Of a stretch of DNA of 64,000 nt, positions 39,557 through 51,945 are shown piece by piece. Numbering within the stretch: position 1 is the stretch's first letter; each line of letters starts with the position of its first letter. Under the pieces are notes generated by a model, which made no database searches, was not told where the DNA came from, and saw nothing but the letters and a program-made list of their open reading frames with translations. Source of the DNA: Epiperipatus broadwayi. Its lineage: Eukaryota > Onychophora > Udeonychophora > Euonychophora > Peripatidae. The translations under genes and the position numbers were made by a program. The DNA lies in assembly GCA_028023455.1 (NCBI GenBank), contig JAQFVV010012441.1, forward strand, positions 5,441,492 through 5,505,491, written 5' to 3'.

Positions 39557-40831
39557 AACTTTCCTATTCTAGGCTTAGATTCTGATATATATGCGCACAC
39601 ACATATAAATAATGGAATAGGAGTTTTTAATGTTAGAGGGTTAAACTCCCCACAAAAAATTGACCTCCTCGCTAAATGGTATGAGATTGTTAAACTGCAG
39701 ATAATGGGCATTATTGAAACAAAAATCTACAGTGGCTCACTAATCAACCCTACAGACAAGCTAAATTCCAAGGGCTTTACAGCCTTCTCAAACACATCTG
39801 ACACTCCATCAGAAGGTACAGGCATTATCATTGATAAAGCCTGCCCATTTAGTTCTTTCAAAATCCTACATATTGATACGCACTTGCTGATAATTACATT
39901 TACTCATAAAGCCATTACCTTAAACATAGCAATTGTTTATATCCCCCCAGGTCCCACTATTATAAATAGAATTATACAAACATTTAACTCCAGGTTCACA
40001 AATGCTATGTACCCGACGATTATTTTGGGAGATTTTAACTTGACATATCAGACCTTCACTGGCAAATGGTTACATCAGCTGTCCTTTCTGATGATGAGTG
40101 GAAGAGTCTTTCTACCAGAGGGGGCTGTATCATTTAACAATGGTAGACATTCATCACTTATAGATCTGGTTTTCTATTCACCATCATTACATACCATGAT
40201 ATGCATTCAATTAAAGAATTCACCTTCCCCCCTCTCTGATCATGCAGCTGTTTTAGTGTCACTGGAAATTAATTTTGATAATAGAACAACAATTAATACA
40301 GAAAGAACCATCAGAGTTCTACTACCATCACACACACCAGAATATCTTTTTTTAGAAGTATACATACATCTTCACAAGTTGACGAATATTACAATGGATC
40401 CAGTCCAAGCATGGTGTGCTTTTACTAACCTGCTTTCATATAACATTGATCATCTCACCAGGACAACAACATCCCCAACAAAACTACTAAAGCTTATGGA
40501 TGATACCTATAAAAAAATTATTGGCACTTCTCAATCAAATGTCAATCGTCCCTGTCTGATGGCTTTAAAGAAGACATATCAAGAGTTAATAAACCAGCTT
40601 AAAGAATATATCTCCATTAAAAAGAAAAGGTTATATTTAAATAAGCCACACATGTATACCAAAAACTTCATTAGATGGGCGCTAGGCCACCCCTCCCAGG
40701 TACGAGTCCCAGCAGCTATTAAAGTTCAAACTGAAATTGTCTATGGAGATTTTATGTTGGAGCGGCTTTACGTAATGTATAAAGAAAAATTCCAGAGGGT
40801 ATCCTCACCAAGTCTAATGGCCTTTTCATAA
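39557..40831 (+). pseudogene. LINE 2 ORF2, AP-like endonuclease part
   Basis: Open from 39557, although the first ATG is at 39704. The upstream in-frame codons encode GVFNVRGLNSPQK, the conserved N-containing motif of the endonuclease, so the ATG at 39704 is internal. Later motifs are IIETK (catalytic glutamate), YIPPGP, ILGDFNLT (40028-40039 for GDFN), SLIDLVFYSP and LSDHAAVLVSLE (SDH at 40235-40243). All main catalytic residues of the AP-endonuclease fold are present. This domain nicks target DNA to prime reverse transcription. The frame then runs through the linker before the RT and ends in TAA at 40829-40831, with continuation in another frame. Confidence 0.88.
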
Positions 40832-42008
40832 GATAGATCAGAAAATGAATTTAAAATTTCTTTAAAAGATTTCATTAAAAAAATAGAAGCGATGCCAGAT
40901 ACATGTCATCCTGGCATAGATGGAATTCCCAAAATTGTATACAAACATATTGATAAAATCGCTGCACAATATATGCTTAACTTAGTCTCCTATCTCACTA
41001 AAGACATCTATAAAATACAGGGCTTAAATCAAATTATGTTTGTGCCATTCATGAAAAAAAAACAATTAATCTCAAACACCACTAACCTACATCCAATTTC
41101 AATGTGCTTTCTTGGCATAAAGATAATAGAATCAGTGATAAAAGTTAAAATAGAGCCATTTATTTTGCCAAACCTATCAAAAATGCAATTTGCCAAAAAA
41201 GAATCCTCAACAGGACATGCAGCCTTTCTATTCAAGTCAACTATAGAAACTGTTATAGATAATATAAAAATACAGTCCAGTTATTATTCAACTAGATATT
41301 GAAGCTGCTTTTGACATGATTTCCATCAGTACTCTTTTTAAAACTGCAAAAATACTCAGTTCCGAACGCCTATCTAAACTTGCTCGCTAACTTGCTTTTA
41401 AACCATGAGATTTATGTTTCCCTAAATGGGAAAACTTCCCCACCAATAGTGCCACATCAATCCATTCCTCAGGGCTCACCTCTTAGTGCCTTACTGTTCA
41501 CTGCCTATATCAACCCTCTTATAAAAATAATAGAAAATGAATTTTCAGGAGTCTATGTGCCTACCATCAATGACAACATCTCATGTATCGCATATATGGA
41601 TAATATAGCAATATTTCTATCATCCCAAAAACAATTCCCAAACTTCTTAAGATACTTAATAATTTTACAAAAGAATATAAGCTAACATTTAATATGGAGA
41701 AATCAGGTGCATGGCAGATCTTTACTGATAATAGCATTACTAAAGTTTTCAAAGGTAGACCAAGCGCATTTTTTGGGTTCAACTTTTATTTACGTCATTT
41801 ACCTATGAGATCGCTCATACAGAAAAATTTGATAGAGAAAGTGGAAAAGACTGTCAATTCACTCTCCAAAAACTACCTCTCTCTATATATAAAAATGGCC
41901 TTGCTTAACATGCTAGTGATTACAAAAATCTTTTATTTTACTCCAACAATAATTTATACCAAGGCATTTTCAAATAAGATAGACTCCTTATGCATGAAAT
42001 TATTCTGA
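40832..42008 (+). pseudogene. LINE 2 ORF2, reverse transcriptase part
   Basis: It is read in four consecutive frames. The first (to 41302) has PGIDGIPKIVYK and LHPISMC, which match early RT blocks. The second has motif A as LDIEAAFDMI (41292 onward, aspartates at 41295 and 41316) and then a stop. The third (41380-41685) has motif B as IPQGSPLSALLF and motif C as AYMDNIA (41593-41604). The usual YxDD is YMDN, so the second catalytic aspartate is lost. The fourth (41694-42008) has MEKSGAWQIF, the post-palm K-S motif, and FFGFNFYLRHL at the primer-grip position. It was the polymerase of the element and is inactive now. Confidence 0.85.
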
Positions 42009-42793
42009 GGAAAAAAGATTATCTCAATATCAATAAAACACCTAAGAAAACCCTTTCACAAAATGGCCTTGACCTACACTCAATACATGTCTTCAGGATA
42101 CAAAAAACATTGAACATAATAACTACATGTGCACAAAAATTCCCATATTTAGAAATTTCTGCCAAGATTACCCCTACAGATAGACCACCTCCTCTCCAAG
42201 GATATCTGAACACACTACTTACACCATTATTAACAATCCACACTCTTAACTTTAAACCACCACAAGCCAAATATAAATATTGGGAAGTTTATCAACTTTT
42301 ACATCCAAAGCAAGATGATGTACAAACTCCACTTCATATTAATAATAAACAATTATGTCACAAATTCAAACTATGGTCACTTGAACCAAAATATTTTGAC
42401 TTTCTCCTAAAGATAAATCTGGACTCACTACCTACACAACACTTTTTGAAATATCAAAGAAACTATAAAGATATAGTTGATATATGTAATCTTTGCCATA
42501 GGGACTCGGAGACACAAAACCACCCTTTTTTCTCATGCTCAAGTCTAGAAAACATTCGTGAAATTATTAGCACTTCACTCAAGGATAAAAAAATCAATAT
42601 GAAAACCCTTTTTGACTCTTTTAAAAGGGATATCTTTGCTGAAATAAGAATCTGCACATTTTTCCTCTATGCCTTATGGTGTACAAGGTGTAATTTCATA
42701 TACAATCATAATCCCAGAAGACATCCAAACACGTTCAGTAATAAGCTGCAAACCATACGTGAAAGAGACATGGAAGATTACAGATCAATCTAA
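41990..42793 (+). pseudogene. LINE 2 ORF2, C-terminal domain with CCHC
   Basis: A 267-codon open frame with the C-terminal helical region of a LINE polymerase. A CCHC-like cluster, CNLCHRDSETQNHPFFSC, lies at 42485-42538 (the last ligand set is C-C-H-C in order), followed by YALWCTRCNFIYNH near the end, a common terminal motif. It overlaps the previous frame by 19 bases, so one more frameshift separates them. The ATG at the start is internal to the original protein. Confidence 0.8.
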
Positions 42794-43126
42794 GTACATT
42801 GATACCTGGAATATACAATAACTTATATAAAATTGCTAACAAAAAAAGTATATCTAACATGGATCCTTGTGCCAGTTCTAAAGTCAACTGACACAAACGA
42901 GATGCATTCCTGCTTTAATTTAATTGAAGTATATCTAATTGAATATAATCGTATGAATGAGTGATCATCATTGACTTTGTTGAACTGTTTTTTTTTTTTA
43001 TATACTTCTAGTTTGATAATGCATACAGTTACTGATCAAATCATTGTACATATGCAGTTTTGTGAAACCAATTTATATATAAGAACTATGTTGTCAAATG
43101 TAACTTGTGTAACCTTTTAGAATACT

Positions 43127-43132
43127 AATAAA
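43127..43132 (+). promoter_or_regulatory. LINE 2 polyadenylation signal
   Basis: AATAAA lies 12 bases before the element's 3' junction with the (AAT)n run, in the expected place for a LINE 3' end. Confidence 0.6.
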
Positions 43133-43142
43133 GTTTATCCTT

Positions 43143-43378
<236 letters not shown>

Positions 43379-43391
43379 GATGATGAAGATG

Positions 43392-43462
43392 AAAAATTGT
43401 AATTTTCTCTGTTTATTATTAATATAATGTTTTAAAAAGAAACAGAGAGAATTACAATTTTT
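43392..43462. repeat. 71-base hairpin, 23-base arms
   Basis: The left arm AAAAATTGTAATTTTCTCTG(TTT) at 43392-43414 pairs with 43440-43462 with one mismatch. The loop is 25 bases. The size resembles a small MITE or a precursor-like hairpin, but nothing shows expression. Confidence 0.8.
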
Positions 43463-43489
43463 ACAATGGAAATACTATTAAGTATTTAA

Positions 43490-43880
43490 GCTCAGTGTCA
43501 TATTTTGATTACATAGATTTATGCAAGTTATATGAGTACATAAATTTAAATGAGAAGTTACAAACTAGTTTAGATGTGTTAGTATTCAATGATTATATGT
43601 GAATATGGTACAGAGAAACTTTTTTTTTCAAAAATTTCTTGTTGGCTATGCTGTGGTATAACTGATATTTTGTATGGGTTGATATATTTCATTGAGTTCA
43701 CACAGGTGTATCTTGTGTTTATTGGATTTTTAAATCCTGTTTATTTATATTGTTGGCTTATTTTGATTACTTAGATTTATACAAGTTGTATGTGTACATA
43801 AATTTAAATTAAGAGATATATATTACTATACAAGTTTAGTATTCAATGATTACATATGTACACAATACAGAGTATCTTCT
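43490..43880. repeat. diverged tandem duplication, ~260-base period
   Basis: TATTTTGATTACATAGATTT ... GTACATAAATTTAAAT ... TAGTATTCAATGATTA at 43500-43596 returns as TATTTTGATTACTTAGATTT and so on at 43759-43850, both followed by an ACAGAG string. It is non-coding; the small frames 43589-43774 and 43976-44221 are by chance. Confidence 0.65.
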
Positions 43881-44629
43881 TTACTTTTTTAGGTTTGTAA
43901 CGATTTTTTGACATACTCTATAAATGGTAGGATTAATGTCTTTCACAGTTGCAGTGTTAAATTGTATTCATACAGATGTGTGTTGAATATCTTATGATTC
44001 TAAATCCAATTCATTTTTATCATTGCTTTGTATTTCTAAATCTTGGCATTATTTTGTTATTAGATCAGTTTATATCTTTTCTATTGTTTAAAATTTTTAA
44101 ATTTGCTCTTGTTATATTTGCATATGTCCTTGTGGAGATTTTTTTGGTTCTTATTGAAGGTTTTTTGGAACCATTCACTTGGCTACCTGACATGGTGGCT
44201 ACTGTCTTTTTTGGATTCTAACGATGTTAATTTTTTTTTTGTTTAACCTTTGCTGAAATATTCCTGAATTTGTTTGCATAAATCTTTATGAAATTTCTCA
44301 ACTTAGTATGTTGGTTTAAAATTTCTGACTTTGAATTTAGAATATTTGCTTTTGGGTTGCTTAATGTTTATGTGACAAAAAGAAGTAGCAAGGTGGGTGG
44401 CAGCTATGATATTTGTTTTTGTTGTTGGAACATTATTTATTTCCTAAAAAAATATGTAAACAATTCAAATGTCTCACAAAAAATAATTTTAGATTGTTCA
44501 GTTTTATTACCTATGTATATATCATTTTTCATTTGAAAATTCTTAGTTTTGCAGTTTTTTAGAGTTTAAACAATGTTAATCTTTGTTTTGACAACCAGAA
44601 GTTGCAAGGTTTTCTGCAGGACTTTTTTA
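43881..44629. other. T-rich DNA, no recognised gene
   Basis: T- and G-enriched sequence. Frames 43976-44221 and 44288-44536 are hydrophobic from the T bias and show no motif. Confidence 0.5.
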
Positions 44630-44671
44630 TTATTGTTGTTGTAGTTGTTGTTGCTGTTGTTGTTGTTGTTG

Positions 44672-44726
<55 letters not shown>

Positions 44727-44795
44727 CATCATCATCACTACTACTACTACTACTACTACTTCTACTGCTACTGTTACTGCTACTGCTACTATTAT

Positions 44796-44839
<44 letters not shown>

Positions 44840-44872
44840 TTACTACTACTGCTACTTTTATTATTATTATTA
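44630..44872. repeat. compound trinucleotide microsatellite
   Basis: (TTG)n passes to (TTA)n, a short (TCA)n, then (CTA)n with scattered CTG and TTA units. It is a mosaic of point-mutated and re-expanded triplets. The polyleucine, polyvaline and polythreonine frames are artefacts. Confidence 0.97.
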
Positions 44873-45740
44873 GATGAATTATACGACAGTATGTACTAGT
44901 GAAAACATAACTGATTCTATATTCAAACTGAATCCAGCATTTTTTTCTAAATCAGCACATATGCTATGTAATAACATAGTTATAGCTATTCACAATAAAA
45001 TGTTTAAAGTACTACTATGTCTGAATCAGTGTATATAACAGACAATTCATTCATAGTGTAAGAATGCAAAAGCAGAATACCATTGGCAAAATCTATAAAT
45101 CATATATTATTGTTTCCGAATTAAAAAAAGATTAAAACATTTAGCAATGCATTATTTCCCATAGAAAAGACTATGCAACTAAAAAGTATTGATGTGAATA
45201 TTTTTTTTAAAATAGGCACTCTAATTAAAAATAATATATTTTTAATATTTATTAAAAAATGTTATTGATGGATTAGTTTTCAAAAATCAAATGTACTTTT
45301 CTTGGAAAATATATTTGAGGAAACCTTTCATACTCTATTGTCATTCAATCTCCACTTGATATGCAACTTATACATATATGTTAAAAAATATTTATAAACA
45401 TGATTAAGCTTTATATGTATATATTTAAATTAACTTTATAAAGTTTTATCAAAAATTTTGATCTATCCCATACCATAAAATACATAATTATTATTTAAAA
45501 AACAACACAAATAATAGGAATACTACAACGATGCAATTTTATATAATATAATTTTTAAGCATTTTAAGAAGGTCTATAGAATAACATTGGATCAGTTAAA
45601 AGGGTCTTATAAATATATATATGGCAAAATTATATTTAAAACTAATAAATGTAACAAAATAGTGTTGCTTTAAAATTAATAGACTATTACAAGCTAAAAA
45701 ATAAATATGACTTTTTATAAGTAAAGTACAAAATTTCAAT
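44873..45740. other. A+T-rich DNA, no recognised gene
   Basis: Nothing recognisable. The minus-strand frame 45596-45844 runs through the SINE and is not a gene. Confidence 0.55.
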
Positions 45741-45741
45741 T

Positions 45742-45842
45742 GCATTGGTGGTCGAGAGGTCAGCGCAACTGCCTTGTACTTGTAGGCAGTTGCTGGGTTG
45801 CGGGTTCGCATCCTGGCTGATGCTATGATACAAAAAAAAAAC
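45742..45842 (+). mobile_element. tRNA-derived SINE, copy 1
   Basis: It begins GCATTGGTGGTCGAGAGGTC. It has an A-box-like TGGTCGAGAGG near the start and a B-box GGTTCGCATCC at about 45803, and ends CTGATGCTATGA followed by a poly-A tail. GCATTGG and CTGATGC pair as an acceptor stem (two wobbles), and the spacing fits a tRNA. It is a ~100-base pol III SINE. The anticodon arm in this copy is altered by insertion, so it is not a tRNA gene. Confidence 0.82.
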
Positions 45843-48465
45843 AATATTCCTAGAGGTGTTTATTTACATTGCTGTATTACTATTGTTTAGTTTCTGTATT
45901 AGAAAAAAAATTATGTTCTCCATTTAGAAATCATCTTGGATATTCTATGATGGAGAAAATAAAGGTATGTCAGAGCTTAGAGCCATTTTGATTGGTCCAT
46001 TAACACTGCCAATAAATTACTTCACTCAAAGCAAATGTGATGTCTCATTTTTTGTGGATTTTTGTAGATTCAAAAAATAATAACTATCAGATGGTTGATG
46101 GCAATTAAAATCAATAAGAAATAAGTTTTTATTTTAAGCTTTATTTTTGTTAATTAATTGTTGTTTCAATGCCAATCAATTGATTTTTATTTGGATTCTT
46201 TGATTTGATTAGTACTTTATATTAAATATAGCTAGAAATTATTGTTTAATCAAAGTCAACAATATAAATCAACATCTTAACCCATCTCCTTCCCCCTCTT
46301 TCTCTTTACTTTTAAAAAGTAAATTAAAAAGAAGAAATTTCAAAATATTTAATGAGAAAAAAATTCAAACAATTCTGTCAATTAGAAATCAAAAGAAGTT
46401 ATTTTTAATTTTATATGAATTAAATTTGTTAGTCATTATTAGATAGTATTATGATGAAAAATCCAAGGAAACCTTGAAAATTTATAATTATTCACACTTT
46501 TCTCCATTTCTCTGCTCCCACTTCCCTTTCTCAAAACAAGATATAAATTAAAAAGACAAATAATACTAAAACTTTGCAAAAAAAAAAAAAAAGAGCTAAA
46601 AATAAAAAGGAAGAAGAGGTTTTATATTCTACTTTGAATTTATAAACTATGATAAATCTTTTTCCACATTCAAGGAATATTAATTGATTTATTAGTCATC
46701 ACAATATTTTTTATGAAATCATATCAGTATTCAAAGAATAAATTAAATAGAAAATAGAATTCTAAAATGACAAAAGTGTATTCACAATAAAAAATAAGCT
46801 TCTAAATTAGCTAAAGATATCTCACACTTTATAAACACATATAAAAAATTAACTGTCATATTGTGCAAAAGCTAAATGTATTGAGAGCTTTTCTTATTTA
46901 TTGATTATACCTGACATCTAAAAACTAAAATTAAAAGTGATATATAGATTTAACATCATTAAAAATAAAGCATAAACTATAATAAAGTTAGATTGAATAA
47001 TCACAATTACCATGTGGATTTCCTCTGAGATAATATAATTGGAAACTCAGTATCTGTTAGCATAGTTTCCACATAGTTGGTAAATGGAACAAAGAAAATG
47101 TCAATTGATATGTGTTGTAAATAATCATTTGACTAGCTTCTAGCTTATTTTAGTAGAAATCTGTTTTACTCTGTAGCCACAAAGGAGCTACACTTTAGAA
47201 TTATTAAGTTACTGAAATTAATAGGTTGGGTTTTCAAACACTTTACAGTTATCTGAAGTATTATTGCTTAATAGGAGTAGAAATGACTGCAGAATGATTA
47301 TAATACAAAATTCTGTTTTCTGATGAGAAAGCACAATAGTTAAAAATATAGTCTGGTAATAATCATAATTCTATCAAATATCTAATAATAATTTATTAAT
47401 TATACTTCATAAACAAACCCCAAATAGACATCTGTAAATTGGATTACAATTTTTTTACTTCAAAACAAAATAATGTAAGCTAATAGAACTTGTTGGTTGA
47501 CCAATAAAATGGGATTTCATTACAATAAATATTGACTTTTTATACCATTAACAGTAAGAGTAGAAAAGACTTAAATAAGCAAGCATATATATAAAAAAGA
47601 AATATATTGATAAGTCTTTTACTTGTTTTGAGATATCACCTTTTCCAAAATGAAAGAGTAAATAGTGTCATATATATATACTTTTAATAATGATAACAAA
47701 AACACAAATCAGTTATTCCCTCAATGTCATTTTTTTATGAAAAATCAGTTATTTATTCTTTATTAATAAAATGGGTATGTTTTAATATTATGTTTAAATA
47801 GAGATTTTAAATAGAATAAATTTGCGTCAATTTAAATATCTTGGTGAATATTTTAATTACATTCCCGCAATATTTTTTAAAGAGATGGATTAAACAAACA
47901 TTTTCAAACAATAAGAAGAAAAAATCCAGATTCTATACATACAGATTGAACAATAACTTTTCACTAATTTAGATGTGATGAACAGTTGAGATGCCTATCA
48001 AAGAGATTTCGGTGTAAATATTTATTTTTTTGTTGTAAATTGTAATTGTCCTGCTCACCTCAGTATTGATTTACAATTGTGAGATATTAATATTGCTATT
48101 TTATCTTTAAAATCTCCCAAATATTAATATATGTGTGCGTGTGTGCGTTAGTCAATTCAAAATATTGATCCATTTTCGTATATTTATTATGGCATTATCA
48201 AACAGCAGGCTATGATATTTTATGTGTTATGCTGACATTATTATAAAAAGTACTTTAATTTAAAGAATAATACAATGATCTTCTCTTAGTGACTAATATG
48301 TTATCTGTTATATCCACAATCTAGATTCCAATTTGAATCTATAGTTCACTTATACTTCACCCAAGTAATGATAATATTTTTAAAAAAAAAAACATGCTTG
48401 GCTGAAATAATGGCTGGAAAAATTTTTTCAAATAAATAATTTTAAATTCTTTTAGCTGTTGCTAC
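45843..48465. other. A+T-rich DNA with an old local duplication
   Basis: Near 46270-46440 and 46505-46710 the order pyrimidine run (CTTCC-CT-TTTCTC), AAATTAAAAAGA-AAAT, TTAGTCAT is repeated in diverged form. No gene was recognised. Confidence 0.5.
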
Positions 48466-48467
48466 TG

Positions 48468-48622
48468 TTGTTTCTTTTTCTTCTTCTTCATCTTGCTTTT
48501 CTTTTTCTCCTTATTTTTTTCTTCCTTTTCTTCTCCTTCTCCTCCTCCTCATTCTTTTTTTTCTTCTTTTTCTTCCTCTTTCTGATCTTCTTTATTTCTT
48601 TTCCTTTTCTTTTTTTTCTTCT
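48468..48622. repeat. polypyrimidine tract, ~155 bases
   Basis: The plus strand is almost all T and C (TTCTTC, TCCTCC and TTTTCTTTTT runs) with about ten purines. The minus strand is a purine strand, giving a spurious lysine/arginine/glutamate frame. Such tracts can form triplex DNA. An adjacent TTATTATAATATAATGAC ends it. Confidence 0.9.
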
Positions 48623-49350
48623 TATTATAATATAATGACAATATACATTCATATATACATATGTAAAATGGATAAAGAAATAAAATATCCAAAAAAAAAA
48701 GGTTTCTTTACAATTATATTTACTTTCTGCAGAAGGCCAATTCTTCAATGAACTAAGCAACAGCAAGATGCCCAATTCAATATATCAAGTTTTTCTTTAT
48801 ATATACATATGTATATACTAAAGGTTAACTTGGATATTGTTTTTCACACACACAAAAATTAAAATGATAATAACTTTCCTGAGGAGTTTTAAAAATATTA
48901 AGTGAAGTGAAATTAATATAAAGCAAACAACAAAGATAAGTATATTTTTAATAGAAAAAAGAAAATCGGTTAAATAACTATTTACTGCTTAGGGATAAAA
49001 AATTCGTAACATTTCAAATATTTGTTTAATTTTAAAAGTTTAAGATTAACTTATATCAAATTATAATAATCTACAACTACAGTTTAAATAATATTTTAAC
49101 AAACAATTTGACAACAGAAAACATACCCATTGTGATATCTAATAACTAAACAAAAACTAATCTTGGACACTGACAAATAACTTTTTATATCTGTAATTTA
49201 TCATAGCTTCAAAATACTTAAAAAATAAGTCACAAGTTGGACATTTAGAATTTAAAATCCAATACTGTTTGCAATTTACAAAACAATGTAATCAGGATGA
49301 AAATATTTAATATAGCATTAATGTGTAAAAATATTAGAAAACTCTTATAT
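48623..49350. other. A+T-rich DNA, no recognised gene
   Basis: No coding, RNA or element signature was recognised. Confidence 0.55.
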
Positions 49351-49355
49351 GTTTG

Positions 49356-49449
49356 TCAAGCATTGGTGGTCGAGAGGTCAGCGACAACTGCTTGTCCCGG
49401 GTTAGCGGTTTCGCTTCCCAGCTGATGCTATGTCACATGAGAAAAAAAA
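49356..49449 (+). mobile_element. tRNA-derived SINE, copy 2
   Basis: It begins CAAGCATTGGTGGTCGAGAG. GTCG and CGAC make a D stem, and CAGCTGATGC closes the acceptor stem. It ends ATGTCACATGAGAAAAAAAA. The anticodon arm is shorter than in copy 3. Flanks AAACTCTTATATGTTT (left) and AAACTCATGTTT (right) look like a target-site duplication with a 4-base indel. Confidence 0.82.
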
Positions 49450-49450
49450 C

Positions 49451-50835
49451 TCATGTTTTTAAACGATATTTATTTCTATATAAGCCTACAAAATTAATAC
49501 ATCTATTTGATAGTTGTTTCAACACATGAATAAAATTTATCACTCAAATTATGATTGGTATTAATGAGACTACTTTATATATTTAGTACCTTACCACTGT
49601 ATTACAATATTAAGATATCAATTAGTTCTAGAGTTTGGTTTCTTTTTTTTTTTGTTTTCAAAAGTTTACAAAAAAAAAAAATAATAATAAAAGATGATTA
49701 TTAATTCCTAAATATATTTGGAGAATAGAAACAAATAATTATATATATATATACTCATGGAATTTACACACACACACATACACACACCGTGTTTAAAACA
49801 TATATTACTTGCATGGAAATAGGTTGAAGTATTTAAAATTTGAATTTAAAATTTAAATATAAGTGTCAATGTTTTTAGCAAATAGGAGAAAAATTGGTAT
49901 TAATTTTTAAAAAAAATTGATTATGAATATACTAATTATTATATAAACATCAGTTTAATTATTTAAATAGAAGTCATTCAAAGTTAAATTCTTTACTAAA
50001 TATCATATTCATGTCTGTCTAGTATATTGAGTTCATTTACCACTTAATATCATTTGTAATGGGGATAAGAGTTAACTTTTATTACTCTACTCTAGAGTTA
50101 TTTATCATCAGCTTGAATAATTAGAGCGTAATGCAATATTACGTTTTTTAGTAAGAATAATAAAAAAAAAAATTACTTAAGATGTAGCTATATCACTGCC
50201 ACAAATATTTATTGATTACCTCAGCTTATAATATATAATTTTGGAACAGATAAAAAAAGTAAATTATTTTGTTAAATACATTTAATAAATTACATGGATA
50301 GTGTAGTTGAATTATGTTAAAATTATTAAACACATGTTTTAATATGAAATTAAATTAATACATCCATAATAATTAATAGCAATTTTGACTATTTTAAAAA
50401 AAAGTGTCAAATGTCAATTTTACTAAAACAAATCAAAAAAATGATTTTACCTATGTTTAAAATTACTGTTTAAAAAAATTTTTGTATGGTTAAATATTTC
50501 TGATATGAACAATACATATATTATATGGTTGAAATTTAATTTTAACCTATAGAACTATGATGTTTTGAAACTTCCTTGAGCCTATTGTTGCCCATATATA
50601 TTACTAATTTTCTAGAAATTGTGTCAGAATACCTATCCAACAAGCATTCAAAATTGCAGTCAAAAGTTGTTTTTATCCAAAAATTACAAAATATAAATAA
50701 TATCTCTTAATAATTTAAGTAATATCTGATTAACTATACAAAAAGTAGATATTCTAATTATTATTTTTAAAAAAACATGCAACTTTTTTTTTCGTTTTAT
50801 ATAAAATACAATAAAAATAAAAATCATAAATTGCA
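49451..50835. other. A+T-rich DNA with short (TA)n and (CA)n
   Basis: A short TA run lies at about 49740-49753 and a CA run at about 49767-49788. No gene was recognised. Confidence 0.55.
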
Positions 50836-50837
50836 CG

Positions 50838-50871
<34 letters not shown>
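50836..50871. repeat. compound (CA)n(TA)n microsatellite
   Basis: A CA run passing into a TA run, 30 bases left of Penelope-like element 3. Confidence 0.95.
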
Positions 50872-51065
50872 ACTACAACCATTAAATGTCTGTATTTTTA
50901 AATTATATAATAATAATTCAAACAAATATATTTAACACAGTATTTAAAATTAAATAATATATTCTTTACCAGAAGTACTTTCAATTGTTTCACTGACAAT
51001 CTTTATCAACTGTTAATACAAACGTACAAAAAATAAAAACTTGCATTACCCATCATTCAATTTAT

Positions 51066-51342
51066 TCAAATTTCCCAAAATTCTGTTGTCTTTATATTAG
51101 CCGATTGTTTATTCATTAAACCACCTCTATTCCTAGATATCATCATTGCCTCTTTAATTTTACGTTTTTCACTACACCTTTCAATTTGAATAATTTTTAT
51201 ATCTCTATTATTAAATTTAAAACCATAATTACATGTTTTATTATGATCAAATATAATTGATGGAGTATTCATATTTACTGAAGATATATTTTCTTTCTGT
51301 ACACGTTTATATAATGTCTTATGATCATTATATCGTTTTTAT
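51066..51342 (-). pseudogene. inverted C-terminal copy of element 3 nuclease
   Basis: A 68-codon frame (51272-51066) begins MNTPSIIFDHNKTCNYGF and ends TTEFWEI. It matches the plus-strand arm at 51650-51815 but has no internal stop and keeps about 19 more C-terminal codons (GGLMNKQSANIKTTEFWEI). It lacks the YIG part, so it is only the inverted pseudo-LTR arm. It preserves a better version of the ancestral C-terminus than the main copy. Confidence 0.8.
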
Positions 51343-51815
51343 TAAGTAAATTAAAAAGTGATAAATGGATTTCTATTCCTTTTATATCTAATCAACAAGA
51401 TAAATTAATTAATAAACTTTTTAGTGGTTTGTGTAGAATTTCTTTTTTCTCTTCAAATAATATAAATGATATGATAAATAACTCCAAAGCCAAGATTTCT
51501 AAGTTTGAATTAAGTTCTTTTATATATATGTTGGAATGTGGTTGTGGAATAAAATATATAGGGGAATCCAAATGTACATTAACAAAAACGATATAATGAT
51601 CATAAGACATTATATAAACGTGTACAGAAAGAAAATATATCTTCAGTAAATATGAATACTCCATCAATTATATTTGATCATAATAAAACATGTAATTATG
51701 GTTTTAAATTTAATAATAGAGATATAAAAATTATTTAAATTGAAAGGTGTAGTGAAAAATGTAAAATTAAAGAGGCAATGATGATATCTAGGAATAGAGT
51801 GAATGATGGGTAATG
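51321..51815 (+). pseudogene. GIY-YIG endonuclease of Penelope-like element 3
   Basis: The frame 51321-51596 contains the connector string WISIPFISNQQDKLINKLF (the PF/PY-like motif) and then MLECGCGIKYIGESKCTLTK, with YIG at 51555-51563. A frameshift at about 51585-51592, just where the inverted arm starts, moves the protein to another frame. There NDHKTLYKR, IIFDHNKTCNYGF and the terminal IERCSEKCKIKEAMMISRNR supply the histidine and glutamate regions. An in-frame TAA lies near 51736. The nuclease would nick target DNA in an active element. This copy is inactive. Confidence 0.82.
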
Positions 51816-51943
51816 CAAGTTTTTATTTTTTGTACATTTGTATTAACAGTTGATAAAGATTGTCAGTGAAACAATTGAAAGTACTTCTGGTAAAGAATAT
51901 ATTATTTAATTTTGAATACTGTGTTAAATATATTTGTTTGAAT

Positions 51944-51945
<2 letters not shown>

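Noticed and set aside
38948-39711. Minus-strand frames of 122 and 139 residues
   Set aside because: They lie antisense to LINE 2 ORF1 and ORF2, whose plus-strand motifs (zinc knuckles, endonuclease) are clear.
43976-44536. Two frames that look like transmembrane proteins
   Set aside because: The region is T-rich, which forces F, L, I and V codons. There are no conserved residues and no homologous counterpart.
45742-45842. A functional tRNA gene
   Set aside because: The anticodon arm differs between copies, the copies carry A-rich tails and one has a target duplication, so these are SINE insertions.
48488-48775. Lysine/arginine-rich basic protein on the minus strand
   Set aside because: It is the purine strand of the polypyrimidine tract, with no independent evidence of coding.
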